From: Enteractinococcus helveticum
GTDB lineage: Bacteria > Actinomycetota > Actinomycetes > Actinomycetales > Micrococcaceae
Assembly (NCBI RefSeq): GCF_001657475.1
Contig: NZ_LXEY01000017.1
Coordinates: 62,001-126,000 of the forward strand
Reading direction: 5' to 3'
Length of the DNA: 64,000 bases
A program made the position numbers and the translations under genes. Under the pieces are notes generated by a model, which was given only the letters and a program-made list of their open reading frames with translations, did not search any database and was not told where the DNA came from. Of the stretch, positions 43,716 through 52,727 are shown piece after piece; position 1 is the first letter of the stretch; each line of letters opens with the position of its first letter.

Positions 43716-44879
43716 ATGAAAATTGATAAAAACACGCGCACCAAAACCAGCTCGGGATTCCACGTATCCCAGGATGCGCCAATCAACACCGATAACCCGA
43801 TCCCAACCCCGGAAGCACCAGCACCAGATGTGCTGCGCGTAGCCTACATGGAACTCCAGGTCACCGACCTGGCAGCATCCCGTGAATTCTACGTCGATGT
43901 CCTGGGTCTGCACGTCTCTCACGAAGACGACAACGAGATCTACCTGCGGTCATCGGAAGAATTCATCCACCACAACCTGATCCTCAAAAAGGGTCCGGTC
44001 GCAGCCGTTGGTGCCTTCTCCTACCGTGTGCGTTCCCCCGAAGACGTAGACAAAGCCGAAGCGTTCTACAAAGAACTCGGCTGCCGCGTTGAGCGTCGCA
44101 AAGATGGTTTCGTTGAAGGCATCGGCGACTCAGTCCGCGTCGAAGACCCACTGGGCTTCCCATACGAATTCTTCCACGACGTCGATCACGTAGAACGCCT
44201 GGCATGGCGCTACGATCTCCACGTCCCAGGTGCGCTGGTACGGTTGGACCACTTCAACCAGGTCACCCCGGATGTGCCACGTGCCGCCCGCTACATGCAG
44301 GACCTCGGCTTCCGCGTCACCGAAGAAATCTCAGATGGTGAAACCGTCTACGCTGCCTGGATGCGCCGCAAACCAACCGTCCACGACACCGCGATGACCG
44401 GTGGCGACGGCCCACGCATGCACCACGTAGCCTTTGCAACCCACGAGAAGCACAACATCCTGGCGATCTGTGACCGCCTGGGTGCACTGCGCCGCTCGGA
44501 TGCCATCGAACGTGGCCCAGGCCGCCACGGTGTCTCCAACGCGTTCTACCTCTACCTGCGCGACCCAGACGGTCACCGCGTCGAGATCTACACCCAGGAC
44601 TACTACACCGGCGACCCAGACAACCCAGTTGTCTCCTGGGACGTCCACGACAACCAGCGTCGTGACTGGTGGGGCACCCCGGTCGTCCCATCCTGGTACA
44701 CCGATGCCTCGACCGTCCTGGACCTCGACGGCAACCCAGTAGAAATCGTTGCTCGCACTGATGACAGCGAAATGGAAGTCACCATCGGTGCCGATGGTTT
44801 CTCCTACACCCGCGCTGACGACGACGAAGAAATGCCAGACTGGAAAAAGGGCGAGTTCAAACTCGGCAACCAGCTCTAA
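43716..44879 (+). CDS. hpaD: 3,4-dihydroxyphenylacetate 2,3-dioxygenase (extradiol, VOC fold)
   Basis: Opens the ring of homoprotocatechuate. The 387-residue protein has the two-domain vicinal-oxygen-chelate layout of the Brevibacterium/Arthrobacter enzymes (Fe or Mn type). Metal ligands are visible as His in VRLDHFNQV, His in RMHHVAFAT and Glu in GHRVEIYTQDYY. The C-terminal lid DWWGTPVVPSWYTDAS is also characteristic. A 36-residue N-terminal tail precedes the fold. It follows hpaE by 30 bases and ends at a strong terminator, so it closes the operon. The hydratase HpaH, the isomerase HpaF and the hydroxylase HpaBC are not in the window. Confidence 0.95.
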   Translation: MKIDKNTRTKTSSGFHVSQDAPINTDNPIPTPEAPAPDVLRVAYMELQVTDLAASREFYVDVLGLHVSHEDDNEIYLRSSEEFIHHNLILKKGPVAAVGAFSYRVRSPEDVDKAEAFYKELGCRVERRKDGFVEGIGDSVRVEDPLGFPYEFFHDVDHVERLAWRYDLHVPGALVRLDHFNQVTPDVPRAARYMQDLGFRVTEEISDGETVYAAWMRRKPTVHDTAMTGGDGPRMHHVAFATHEKHNILAICDRLGALRRSDAIERGPGRHGVSNAFYLYLRDPDGHRVEIYTQDYYTGDPDNPVVSWDVHDNQRRDWWGTPVVPSWYTDASTVLDLDGNPVEIVARTDDSEMEVTIGADGFSYTRADDDEEMPDWKKGEFKLGNQL

Positions 44880-44884
44880 AAACC

Positions 44885-44951
44885 TATGACACACCTCGTG
44901 TGACATAGCCTCCAAAACTAGCGCCTGCGAAGTACGGTTCGCAGGCGCTAG
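44885..44951 (+). terminator. Tandem hairpin terminator of the hpa operon
   Basis: A perfect 14-base inverted repeat (CTAGCGCCTGCGAA at 44918-44931, complement at 44938-44951) with a six-base loop is preceded by a smaller CACAC/GTGTG hairpin (44885-44907). It starts five bases after the hpaD stop. A T-tract is nearly absent, but stem strength and position support an operon end. Confidence 0.7.
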
Positions 44952-45028
44952 CGCATTTAACGCTGACTTCTTGTTCCGCTACAGGGCTGTAGGCTTTCCA
45001 TAGATACCAAGAAAGGGTGCTCTCGGTC

Positions 45029-45811
45029 ATGTCGACATCACACGCTCATCCAGACAAATCAGCCGGTGATCAAGCTGTCATGACCGACTATTCACCCGAG
45101 CTGTATGCATTCCGCTTCCCTAACGCCTTCGTCAACCACATCTGGAGCGGTCGTATCCCGCCCCTTATTGGACGCAAGGTCCAGCTGTCCACCGCTGGTC
45201 GTTGCGGAGGGATGGCATTTGCGTCCTTGGACTTCTACCATCTCAAAACGCCCGTTCCGCCTCTGAGCACTGACGATCTAGCGCCATCGTTGGTCCCTAG
45301 CGATGGCCACCCGTTGGCCAACTATATTTACACACGCCAACTACACAGCATGCTGACCACGGTGCGCGGGCTGCGCGACGGTGTTCGGTATATCCGCTGG
45401 AGTGGTTATACAGCAGCCACCATTGCGGCGAAGACACAGCTGGAAGAACAAAAAGTCATCGCGTCCCTGGATCGAGGCCAGCCCGTGGTGCTTGGACTCA
45501 TCAAAGCCACAAGCAAGCGTTTGAAGGCTCAGGGCGTGAACCACCAGGTTGTATGCTACGGCTACCGCCTCGATACCTCTGGCCGCCTGGAGTTCACTGT
45601 GTATGACCCAAATGGCCCATTTCAGTCCTCCCCGAATGAACACCGGCCCGGAATACTTCGGAAGATCGACGACGTCGAGCACTCCGGCTTTGTGTACCAG
45701 GAACGCCTATCAAACCGAACCCATCGATGGCGTGGCTTCTTCGTCGTGGACTACCGCCCACATCAACCAAATCCTGCCGTGATCCAAGCGGCCAAGACTG
45801 ACGAACACTAA
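45029..45811 (+). CDS. Papain-like (C39-like) hypothetical protein
   Basis: A 260-residue protein. A possible cysteine-peptidase triad is visible: Cys in STAGRCGGMAFASLDF, His in GVNHQVVCYGYRLD and Asp/Asn in FTVYDPNGPFQ, in the right order for a papain/C39-type fold. The surrounding pattern (FVNHIWSGRIPPLIGRKVQL; GQPVVLGLIKAT) resembles uncharacterised proteins from soil bacteria and fungi. There is no signal peptide, so it appears cytoplasmic. A GTG at 45017 overlaps the AAAGGG site. The ATG at 45029 (11 bases away) is chosen. Substrate and role are unknown. It stands alone between the hpa terminator and a convergent gene. Confidence 0.72.
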   Translation: MSTSHAHPDKSAGDQAVMTDYSPELYAFRFPNAFVNHIWSGRIPPLIGRKVQLSTAGRCGGMAFASLDFYHLKTPVPPLSTDDLAPSLVPSDGHPLANYIYTRQLHSMLTTVRGLRDGVRYIRWSGYTAATIAAKTQLEEQKVIASLDRGQPVVLGLIKATSKRLKAQGVNHQVVCYGYRLDTSGRLEFTVYDPNGPFQSSPNEHRPGILRKIDDVEHSGFVYQERLSNRTHRWRGFFVVDYRPHQPNPAVIQAAKTDEH

Positions 45812-45826
45812 ACCCAGCTCCAGCGC

Positions 45827-46564
45827 TTAGATGAGCGGCCAGGGAAAGCGTCGGCCCGTGAGGTCACGAGGATAGGCCCCAGTCTCGAGCACTTTTTGAA
45901 TCCGGTCTTGCAATGCAGACGTTTCTATTGAGCTCAGCTGTGCCGCAATGGCCTCTGGGATCCGTTCGGCAAATGGTGCGATGTCGTCGAGGAGTTCTTG
46001 GTCAATATCTTCATCGGCAAATTCCCACATCACGGTGCGTAATTTCATCAGGGAAGCAAAACATAGGCCGTGGTCGATTCCCCAAATTTTGCCGTGGTTG
46101 TCATACAGGACGTGGCCGGACTTGCGATCAGCATTATTGGCAATCAGATCAAATAACGTGAGTCGACGCAGTTGCTGATGCGTCTCGGGTTTACGTTCGA
46201 ACAGGGTGAAGAAGTGCTCTGCAGGATTGTGGTCGATAAACAACTGCAACGACCCGATCCCCAGTGGGCCATCATCGCGGATAACGGTGGTGGGCACCTG
46301 ATGCCACCCCAGTGCTTCACTGAGGAGATAGGCTGCGAATTCTCGACGGTGCAGGCCATGGTCAAAGTCCATCAGAGGCCGCTCCCCGAGTTCGGGTTTA
46401 TAGATTCCCCAGACTTGTTCAGTCCCGTGGGTGACTTCGACTAGGAAGGTCTCATTGCTGCTGTTCGCCAATTGACCCAGCAGCCTGAATTGGCCGCATC
46501 GCAGTACTTCAGCGTCCAACAGCGATTCGTTCTGGGGCGTTGGGACTTCTGGTTCCTGCGTCAT
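45827..46564 (-). CDS. SCO1664 family protein (kinase-like fold)
   Basis: A 245-residue member of an actinobacterial family named after SCO1664. Conserved blocks are GIYKPELGERPLMDFDHGLHRREFAAYLLSEALGWHQVPTTVIRDDGPLGIGSLQLFID, LFDLIANNADRKSGHVL and IWGIDHGLCF with KLRTVMWEF. The NNADRK and IDHG blocks look like the catalytic loop and metal site of a PI3/4-kinase-like fold. The function is unknown. It is downstream of, and 13 bases from, the phosphoglycerate-mutase-like gene on the same strand, a pairing seen in many Actinobacteria next to the mycothiol gene mshC, which is not seen here. Confidence 0.88.
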   Translation of the reverse strand: MTQEPEVPTPQNESLLDAEVLRCGQFRLLGQLANSSNETFLVEVTHGTEQVWGIYKPELGERPLMDFDHGLHRREFAAYLLSEALGWHQVPTTVIRDDGPLGIGSLQLFIDHNPAEHFFTLFERKPETHQQLRRLTLFDLIANNADRKSGHVLYDNHGKIWGIDHGLCFASLMKLRTVMWEFADEDIDQELLDDIAPFAERIPEAIAAQLSSIETSALQDRIQKVLETGAYPRDLTGRRFPWPLI

Positions 46565-46577
46565 ATCGTCACCGTTT

Positions 46578-47231
46578 CTATGAAGGCCGCAGACCTGCCA
46601 GCGATTCCAGTGTGGAATTGACGGTCAGCACACTGGGTTCACTGTCTGCCGGTTCGGTTTGGTAGGCAATAGCCGAGACGGAACACGGGCTGATACTGAT
46701 CCGTTGAAATCTATTCAACGGGGTACCCAGCGCATCGGCAACCGCAATGCGGATTGGGTCGGCATGGGAGAAGCACACCACGGTGCCACCGGGATGCTGC
46801 TGCCGCAACTTTTCTAGGGTCTCTGCCATCCGGTCGCGGATTTCTACAAAGCTCTCCCCATTGGGAAACCGGAACTGATCCGGCTGGTGCTGCACTGTTG
46901 TCCATTCGGGCAGGTTCATCAAGGCCGTGAGTTTAGCTCCGGTCCAATCTCCGAAGTCACCTTCAAGAAGTCCCGGCTCTTCAACTACCGGCAGGCCACA
47001 CCGTGCTCCGGTGGGCTCGGCTGTCTGTTTTGTTCGTTCCATGGGTGATGAATAAATCGCGGAGATGGGTAGGGTCGCCAGCCGTTCGGCCACGCGTTGC
47101 GCCTGTTGCATTCCATGCTCGCTTAAGTACAGGCCGGGCGCTCGGCCTGGCAGAATCTTGCCGGTTGTGGGGGTCTGACCATGCCGAACCAGCAGAACCA
47201 GCGTGGTGCGTGTCTCATTTTCAGCATTCAT
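46578..47231 (-). CDS. Histidine phosphatase family protein, MSMEG_4193 type
   Basis: A 217-residue phosphoglycerate-mutase-fold phosphatase. The phospho-His loop is LLVRHGQTP, an Arg-rich AERLATLPISAIYSSPMERTKQTAEP block follows, then the general-acid EGDFGDWTGA and the second His in TVVCFSHADPIRIAVA. The pairing with SCO1664 marks it as the MSMEG_4193 subfamily. The physiological substrate is unknown. A GTG codon lies just before the ATG at 47231. It is divergent from the AAA ATPase gene with a short (about 70-base) shared promoter region. Confidence 0.88.
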   Translation of the reverse strand: MNAENETRTTLVLLVRHGQTPTTGKILPGRAPGLYLSEHGMQQAQRVAERLATLPISAIYSSPMERTKQTAEPTGARCGLPVVEEPGLLEGDFGDWTGAKLTALMNLPEWTTVQHQPDQFRFPNGESFVEIRDRMAETLEKLRQQHPGGTVVCFSHADPIRIAVADALGTPLNRFQRISISPCSVSAIAYQTEPADSEPSVLTVNSTLESLAGLRPS

Positions 47232-47299
47232 CACTGCTAGCTTACCGAACCTGTCCTAAGATCAACCCCTGTACACTTTGCCCGATCAGCACTAGCGTG

Positions 47300-48694
47300 A
47301 TGACTGTGACTACCTCACCTGAAATCAACACGTTGGCTGAGCTCCGGGCCTCCGGACATGTTCAGAAATCTCTGCGCGAAGAATTACGCGACAACCTGCT
47401 GGCAAAGCTTGCCGCCGGGGAAGATCCGTGGCCTGGGATGCACGGATTTGAAAACACCGTGCTCCCCCAGTTGGAGCGCGCACTGATTGCCGGCCACGAC
47501 GTCGTTTTACTCGGCGAGCGCGGACAGGGTAAAACCCGCCTGCTTCGTACGTTGGCAACCCTGCTGGATGAGTGGACACCGGTTATTGATGGCTCTGAAC
47601 TTCATGAGCACCCCTACGAACCCATTACCGTCGAATCGCAGCGTCGAGCTGCAACCGACGGCGAGAATTTGCCGGTTGCTTGGCTGCACCGGGACGAACG
47701 CTATGTTGAAAAACTCTCCACACCGGATACGTCAGTTGCAGACTTGATTGGCGATGTTGACCCAATGCGAGTGGCCGAAGGACGGCGTCTGGGTGACCCG
47801 GAAACCATCCACTTTGGGTTGGTGCCTCGTGCCAACCGCGGGATCGTAGCACTCAATGAGCTGCCAGATCTGGCCGAGCGTATTCAGGTAGCACTACTGA
47901 ACGTGATGGAAGAACGCGATATCCAGGTTCGCGGTTATGTGTTGCGCTTACCCTTGGACGTGTTGATGGTAGCCAGCGCCAACCCGGAAGACTACACCAA
48001 CCGCGGTCGCATCATTACCCCGCTCAAAGACCGATTTGGGGCAGAGATTCGCACCCACTATCCGGTCGAGTTGGAAGATGAGATCGCCGTTATCCGGCAA
48101 GAAGCCCAACTCAGCGCCGTCGTTCCAGACGTGTTATTAGAAATTCTGGCCCGTTTTACCCGGGCCCTGAGAAATTCCCCTGCGGTCAATCAAGCATCTG
48201 GGGTCTCGGCGCGCTTTTCGATTGCCGGGGCCGAAACCATCGCGGCGGCTGCTCGTCACCGCGCCACTGTCTGTGGGGAAGATGCCGTAGCCCGGCTGGT
48301 CGATGTGCAGACCGCAACCGATGTGTTGCGTGGCAAGGTCGAATTTGAACCCGGAGAAGAAGGTCGCGAGGGCCAAATCCTAGAGCACCTGCTGCGCACC
48401 TCCATGGCACAAGCTGCCCGAACACATTTCGGTGGCCTGAATTTCAGTCCGCTGGTGGAGGCTTTCGACGGTGCCACAACTATCACCACCGGAGAGCATG
48501 TCACCGCCGAACACTTTTTGGCCGAACTACCAGAGCTTGAAGCTTCCAACCTCTATGACGAGATCGTTGAGCGGTTAGATGCCGACGCCTCCGCGGGGCA
48601 CCGTGCCGGTGCCATCGAGCTGGCCTTAGAGGGGCTGTATCTGGCACAAGAACTATCGAAAGAAACCGCAGACGGGCAAACCATCTACGGCTAA
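47300..48694 (+). CDS. AAA ATPase, magnesium-chelatase I / MoxR-like
   Basis: A 464-residue AAA protein. Walker A is LLGERGQGKTRLL (about residues 69-80), Walker B is RGIVALNELPDL, and sensor-1 is MVASANPEDYTNRGRIITPLKDRFGAEI. The inserted beta-hairpins and the NPEDYTNRG motif are ChlI/BchI-like. The frame is open to 47003 through the divergent gene. The ATG at 47300 (with a GTG at 47297) begins at the first family-like residues and is chosen. It is followed nine bases later by a VWA protein, making a two-gene chelatase/MoxR-type chaperone module. The target is unknown. Confidence 0.88.
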   Translation: MTVTTSPEINTLAELRASGHVQKSLREELRDNLLAKLAAGEDPWPGMHGFENTVLPQLERALIAGHDVVLLGERGQGKTRLLRTLATLLDEWTPVIDGSELHEHPYEPITVESQRRAATDGENLPVAWLHRDERYVEKLSTPDTSVADLIGDVDPMRVAEGRRLGDPETIHFGLVPRANRGIVALNELPDLAERIQVALLNVMEERDIQVRGYVLRLPLDVLMVASANPEDYTNRGRIITPLKDRFGAEIRTHYPVELEDEIAVIRQEAQLSAVVPDVLLEILARFTRALRNSPAVNQASGVSARFSIAGAETIAAAARHRATVCGEDAVARLVDVQTATDVLRGKVEFEPGEEGREGQILEHLLRTSMAQAARTHFGGLNFSPLVEAFDGATTITTGEHVTAEHFLAELPELEASNLYDEIVERLDADASAGHRAGAIELALEGLYLAQELSKETADGQTIYG

Positions 48695-48703
48695 GGAGGC
48701 GTT

Positions 48704-50686
48704 ATGCGCCACGGAAAAGCATCACGCTATGGCCGCTATACCGGCGGCCCCGATCCGTTGGCTCCGCCCATTGACCTGACCGAGGCGCTGGAAGAGATCG
48801 CCGACGACGTGATGGCCGGCTACTCGCCCGAACGCGCCATGCGCGAATACCTACGGCGCGGTTCACGCGATATGACCGGGCTGGATGAACTGTCCAGACG
48901 GGTGCAACAACGTCGTCGTGATTTGCTCAAACGCCACAGCCTGGACGGCACGTTGGACCAGGTGCGCGAACTCCTCGATGAAGCCGTGTTAGAAGAACGC
49001 AAACAGTTGGCCCGGGACATCACGATGGATGACATGGATCGTGATTTTCGCGAGATGCAGCTGATGAACCTACCCGAGGCCACCGGGGCCGCGGTAACCG
49101 AACTGTCGGACTATGATTGGCAGTCCTCCACCGCCCGGGAAAAATACGAACAGATTAAAGATCTGCTGGGCCGGGAAATGTTAGACCAGCGGTTCCAAGG
49201 CATGAAACAGGCGCTCGAAGGTGCAACCGAGGAAGATCGAGCGGCCATCTCGGAAATGCTCAACGATCTCAACGACCTACTCGACAAACATGCCCGCGGC
49301 GAAGACACCCAGCAAGATTTCGATGATTTCATGGCCAAACACGGTCATCAGTTCCCCGAAAATCCACAGAATATTGACGAACTGATCGACACCCTGGCCC
49401 AGCGTGCGGCGGCAGCCCAGCGGATGCTGGCCTCGATGACCCCAGAACAACGCGCCGAGCTGATGGAACTGTCCATGCAGGCTTTTGGGTCGCCGGAATT
49501 AATGGATCAGCTCAACCGACTCGACGCCAATCTGCAGTCGCTGCGGCCCGGAGAAGATTGGACCGGTTCCGAACAATTTGAGGGCGATCAGGGTCTGGGA
49601 CTCGGGGATGGTACCGGCGTGCTGCAAGACTTAGCCGAACTGGATGCCCTGTCCGAACAACTATCGCAGTCCTATGCGGGCTCAACCCTGTCGGATGTGG
49701 ATATCGACAAGCTCAGCCGTCAGCTGGGCGACGACGCCGCCGTCTCAGCGCGCACCCTGGCAGAGTTAGAGAAAGCCCTGAAAGAATCGGACATGTTGCG
49801 CCGCAGCTCCGATGGCGATCTGCGGCTTTCCCCGCAGGCCATTCGACGGCTCGGCAAGACATTACTGAAAGACACCGGTTACCTGTCGGATCGTCAGGGA
49901 CAGCGCGATACCCGCAATGCCGGGGCCGCCGGTGAACTCACCGGGTCCAGTCGGGCCTGGCATTTCGGTGACACCGAACCCTGGAATGTCACCCGCACGA
50001 TCACCAATGCCATTACCCGTACCGCTTCCGAGGGTGGCAATCCAGGCACCGGGCTGCAACTTGAAGTTGGCGACGTCGAAATTCAAGAAACCGAAGCTCG
50101 CACCCAAGCCGCCGTCGTGCTGCTGGTCGACACCTCGTTTTCCATGGCTGCCGAGGGACGCTGGGTGCCCATGAAACGCACGGCGCTGGCCCTTCACCAA
50201 CTCATTTCAACACGCTTCCGGGGCGATGAATTAGAGCTGATCAACTTCGGTCGCTACGCCAGCCAGGTCCAGCTTGATGAACTCACCGCCATGGCCCCAG
50301 CTTATGAACAGGGCACGAACTTGCACCACGCGCTGATGCTGGCCACCCGGTTTTTCCGACGGCATCCGACCATGCGCCCGGTGCTGTTGGTGGTGACCGA
50401 CGGCGAGCCGACGGCGCACCTGACCAGTCACGGCGAGGCCCGCTTCTGGTACCCACCCCGCCCAGAGACCCTGGAGCTGACCGTCACCGAACTGGATCGC
50501 GTGCAGCGACTCAATGCCGCCATCACGTTCTTTCGGTTGGGAGACGACCCCGGCCTGAAGCGCTTCCTGGAGGCCATGGCATCGCGAGTCGACGGCAAAG
50601 TGGTGGCCCCAAGCGCCCAAGATCTCGGTGCCGCCGTGGTCAACGAATTCTTACACGTGCGCAGCCCTCGCCTACCAGACTGGTAA
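48704..50686 (+). CDS. VWA-domain protein partner of the AAA ATPase
   Basis: A 660-residue protein. The first 430 residues are helical and charged, rich in Leu, Asp, Glu and Arg with coiled-coil character (for example QQRRRDLLKRHSLDGTLDQVRELLDEAVLEER). The C-terminal VWA domain has the MIDAS motif DTSFSMAAEG, a Thr in QGTNLHHALMLA and the DGEP loop VVTDGEPTAH. This is the layout of ChlD/CobT-like and MoxR-associated VWA proteins. AAGGAGG precedes the ATG. Paired with the ATPase, it may insert metal into, or remodel, a protein target (inference). Confidence 0.88.
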   Translation: MRHGKASRYGRYTGGPDPLAPPIDLTEALEEIADDVMAGYSPERAMREYLRRGSRDMTGLDELSRRVQQRRRDLLKRHSLDGTLDQVRELLDEAVLEERKQLARDITMDDMDRDFREMQLMNLPEATGAAVTELSDYDWQSSTAREKYEQIKDLLGREMLDQRFQGMKQALEGATEEDRAAISEMLNDLNDLLDKHARGEDTQQDFDDFMAKHGHQFPENPQNIDELIDTLAQRAAAAQRMLASMTPEQRAELMELSMQAFGSPELMDQLNRLDANLQSLRPGEDWTGSEQFEGDQGLGLGDGTGVLQDLAELDALSEQLSQSYAGSTLSDVDIDKLSRQLGDDAAVSARTLAELEKALKESDMLRRSSDGDLRLSPQAIRRLGKTLLKDTGYLSDRQGQRDTRNAGAAGELTGSSRAWHFGDTEPWNVTRTITNAITRTASEGGNPGTGLQLEVGDVEIQETEARTQAAVVLLVDTSFSMAAEGRWVPMKRTALALHQLISTRFRGDELELINFGRYASQVQLDELTAMAPAYEQGTNLHHALMLATRFFRRHPTMRPVLLVVTDGEPTAHLTSHGEARFWYPPRPETLELTVTELDRVQRLNAAITFFRLGDDPGLKRFLEAMASRVDGKVVAPSAQDLGAAVVNEFLHVRSPRLPDW

Positions 50687-50767
50687 CTACCTGCCAATCC
50701 TGCCGGCCTGCAAACTTTGCGTGGCAACGGCGCTATGCTTAAACCCACCAGTACCCTCAAGGAGACC

Positions 50768-51469
50768 ATGGCAACGCGCACCCCACCACCAATCGTGACC
50801 GTCGAAGAAGTTCTCGCTGAGCTCGCTGCTCTCGAAGACCCCAGAATGCGTGAGGTCAATCAACGCCACGGCAACGACATCGGCGTGAATTTATCCAAGC
50901 TGCGTGCCATCGCCAAACGACTCAAGACCCAACACGATTTTGCCCAAGAACTTTGGGCCACCGGCGATTCCCAGGCACGACTTGTCGCCATCCTGATCAG
51001 CAGTCCCAAAAAGTACACGGTTGAACAACTCGAGACCATGCTGCGTGAAGTACGCGTCCCCAAAGTGCATGACTGGCTGATCAGCTACATCCTGAAAAAG
51101 AACCCCGAAACAGAAACTCGGCGGATCAACTGGATGAACGACGTCGATGAAGAGGTCGCCAGTGCAGGGTGGGCGTTGACCAGCCAAGCCGTGGCACAAC
51201 GCATAGAAAACTTGGACATCTCCGAGCTCCTGGACACCATCGAAGCACAAATGAAATCCGCCCCGAAACGCCTGCAGTGGGCAATGAACGAATGCTTGGC
51301 CACCATTGGGATTCACTATCCCGAATACCGCCAGCGCGCCATCGAGATCGGCGAACGGCTCGAAGTGCTCAAGGACTACCCTACCGCCCCGAACTGTGTT
51401 TCACCCTTTGCACCCATCTGGATCAACGAAATGGTGGCCCGACAACAAGCCACCACCGACCTGAAATAG
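50768..51469 (+). CDS. AlkD-like DNA alkylation repair protein
   Basis: A 233-residue all-helical protein of the HEAT-like AlkD/DNA glycosylase family. VEEVLAELAALEDPRMREVNQRHG, NDIGVNLSKLRAIAK, HDFAQELWATGDSQARLVAILI and a later IGIHYPEYRQRAIEIGERL are typical of this superhelix, and positively charged residues line it. Known members excise N3- and N7-alkylated purines. The ATG at 50768 has AAGGAG just before it and is chosen over the upstream-open frame at 50717. It follows the VWA gene by about 80 bases and may be separately transcribed. Confidence 0.88.
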   Translation: MATRTPPPIVTVEEVLAELAALEDPRMREVNQRHGNDIGVNLSKLRAIAKRLKTQHDFAQELWATGDSQARLVAILISSPKKYTVEQLETMLREVRVPKVHDWLISYILKKNPETETRRINWMNDVDEEVASAGWALTSQAVAQRIENLDISELLDTIEAQMKSAPKRLQWAMNECLATIGIHYPEYRQRAIEIGERLEVLKDYPTAPNCVSPFAPIWINEMVARQQATTDLK

Positions 51470-51539
51470 CCAACCCACAAGAGCCGTTGTTCTCTGCCAC
51501 CTCTCGCATTCTGTAAGGTTGCCATCTATCGTGGTGATT

Positions 51540-52715
51540 ATGACGGATACAGCGCACCCAACAGCCGCCGAACTCTTCGAATTGTCCGATAATCAACTGC
51601 GTGGTCGTGCAAGTCTCAAGTGGTCTACCGTTGAGCCCGATGTCTTGCCGGCCTGGGTCGCCGAAATGGATGTAGCTCTTGCTCCAGCGATCATCGACAC
51701 CCTACAAAACGCCCTACTGCGCCACGATGCTGGCTATCCCGGTCAGTCAGACGACGTCGTGCAAGCATTCACCAGTTTCGCTGAAGACCGCTGGGATTGG
51801 CACATCGAACCGGAACACATCAGTTTCCATGTCGACGCCGCAACTGCTGCTTCAAAGCTCATGCGCCACTACTCCGGCCCAGACCGTTCAGTGATCATCA
51901 TGCCGCCTGTCTACAACCGGTTTTATGATTGGCTTGCCGGTAGCGGCGTCAAACCCCTAGAAGTGCCGTTGACGAATGTACCCAACGGCGGCTTCTTTGA
52001 TTTGGACGGCATTGAAGCCGGACTCAATGCTGGGACCAGAGTCATTTTATTGTGCAATCCACACAACCCCCTGGGCAGGGTCTTTTCTCAACAAGAACTC
52101 GCCGAATTGGCAGACCTTGCCCACCAATATGACGCTGTGGTGCTATCTGATGAAATCCACGCTCCCATGGTGTATCAAGGCGTGGAATTTACGCCCTGGC
52201 TCACCGTGTCTGATACGGCACGAAAAACAGGTATCGCGCTGCATACCGCAACCAAGTCCTGGAATTTCGCGGGCCTCAAATGCGGTATCGCCATTCGATC
52301 AGCAACCGGTCCATGGCCTGCTGAACTTGATCCTACGATGACGCGTACCGACACGGGATTCTGGGGATTGTTAGCCACCGAAGTCGCCTTCCGGGACTCC
52401 CGCCCCTGGCTCGATACCGTCCGTGACCACTTTCAATCACAGACTGATGCGCTCCAGCGGTTGGTTGCCCAACACCTTCCCGGTGTCACGTTCCACCCAC
52501 CACAGGCCAGTTTCTTGGCGTGGCTGAATTTCCGCGACACCGATCTCACTGAGGAACCCGCTGACTATTTCTTACGTGAAGCCCGCGTTGCGCTGAGCCC
52601 CGGCATAAATTTTGGGGACGCCGGCCACGGTTACGCTCGCTTGAATATGGGAACCTCAACGGTGCGGCTGGAACGAATCATTGCAGCGATGGGCTCAGCC
52701 TGGCCACCACGCTGA
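51540..52715 (+). CDS. MalY/PatB-type aminotransferase (cystathionine beta-lyase like)
   Basis: A fold-type I PLP enzyme of about 391 residues. LPAWVAEMDVALAP near the start, an HNPLGRVF motif (CNPHNPLGRVFSQQEL), LSDEIHAPMVY and the PLP-lysine segment TATKSWNFAGLKCGIAI identify the MalY/PatB subfamily. Known members cleave cystathionine or cysteine conjugates and can also act as regulators. The ATG at 51540 begins the normal MTDTAHP N-terminus. A TTG further up (51519) is less likely. No methionine genes adjoin, so the metabolic role is open. Confidence 0.9.
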   Translation: MTDTAHPTAAELFELSDNQLRGRASLKWSTVEPDVLPAWVAEMDVALAPAIIDTLQNALLRHDAGYPGQSDDVVQAFTSFAEDRWDWHIEPEHISFHVDAATAASKLMRHYSGPDRSVIIMPPVYNRFYDWLAGSGVKPLEVPLTNVPNGGFFDLDGIEAGLNAGTRVILLCNPHNPLGRVFSQQELAELADLAHQYDAVVLSDEIHAPMVYQGVEFTPWLTVSDTARKTGIALHTATKSWNFAGLKCGIAIRSATGPWPAELDPTMTRTDTGFWGLLATEVAFRDSRPWLDTVRDHFQSQTDALQRLVAQHLPGVTFHPPQASFLAWLNFRDTDLTEEPADYFLREARVALSPGINFGDAGHGYARLNMGTSTVRLERIIAAMGSAWPPR

Positions 52716-52727
52716 GGTCGGTCAATA

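Noticed and set aside
47003-47299. N-terminal extension of the AAA ATPase
   Set aside because: It lies antisense to the histidine phosphatase gene. Family-like sequence starts only after 47300.
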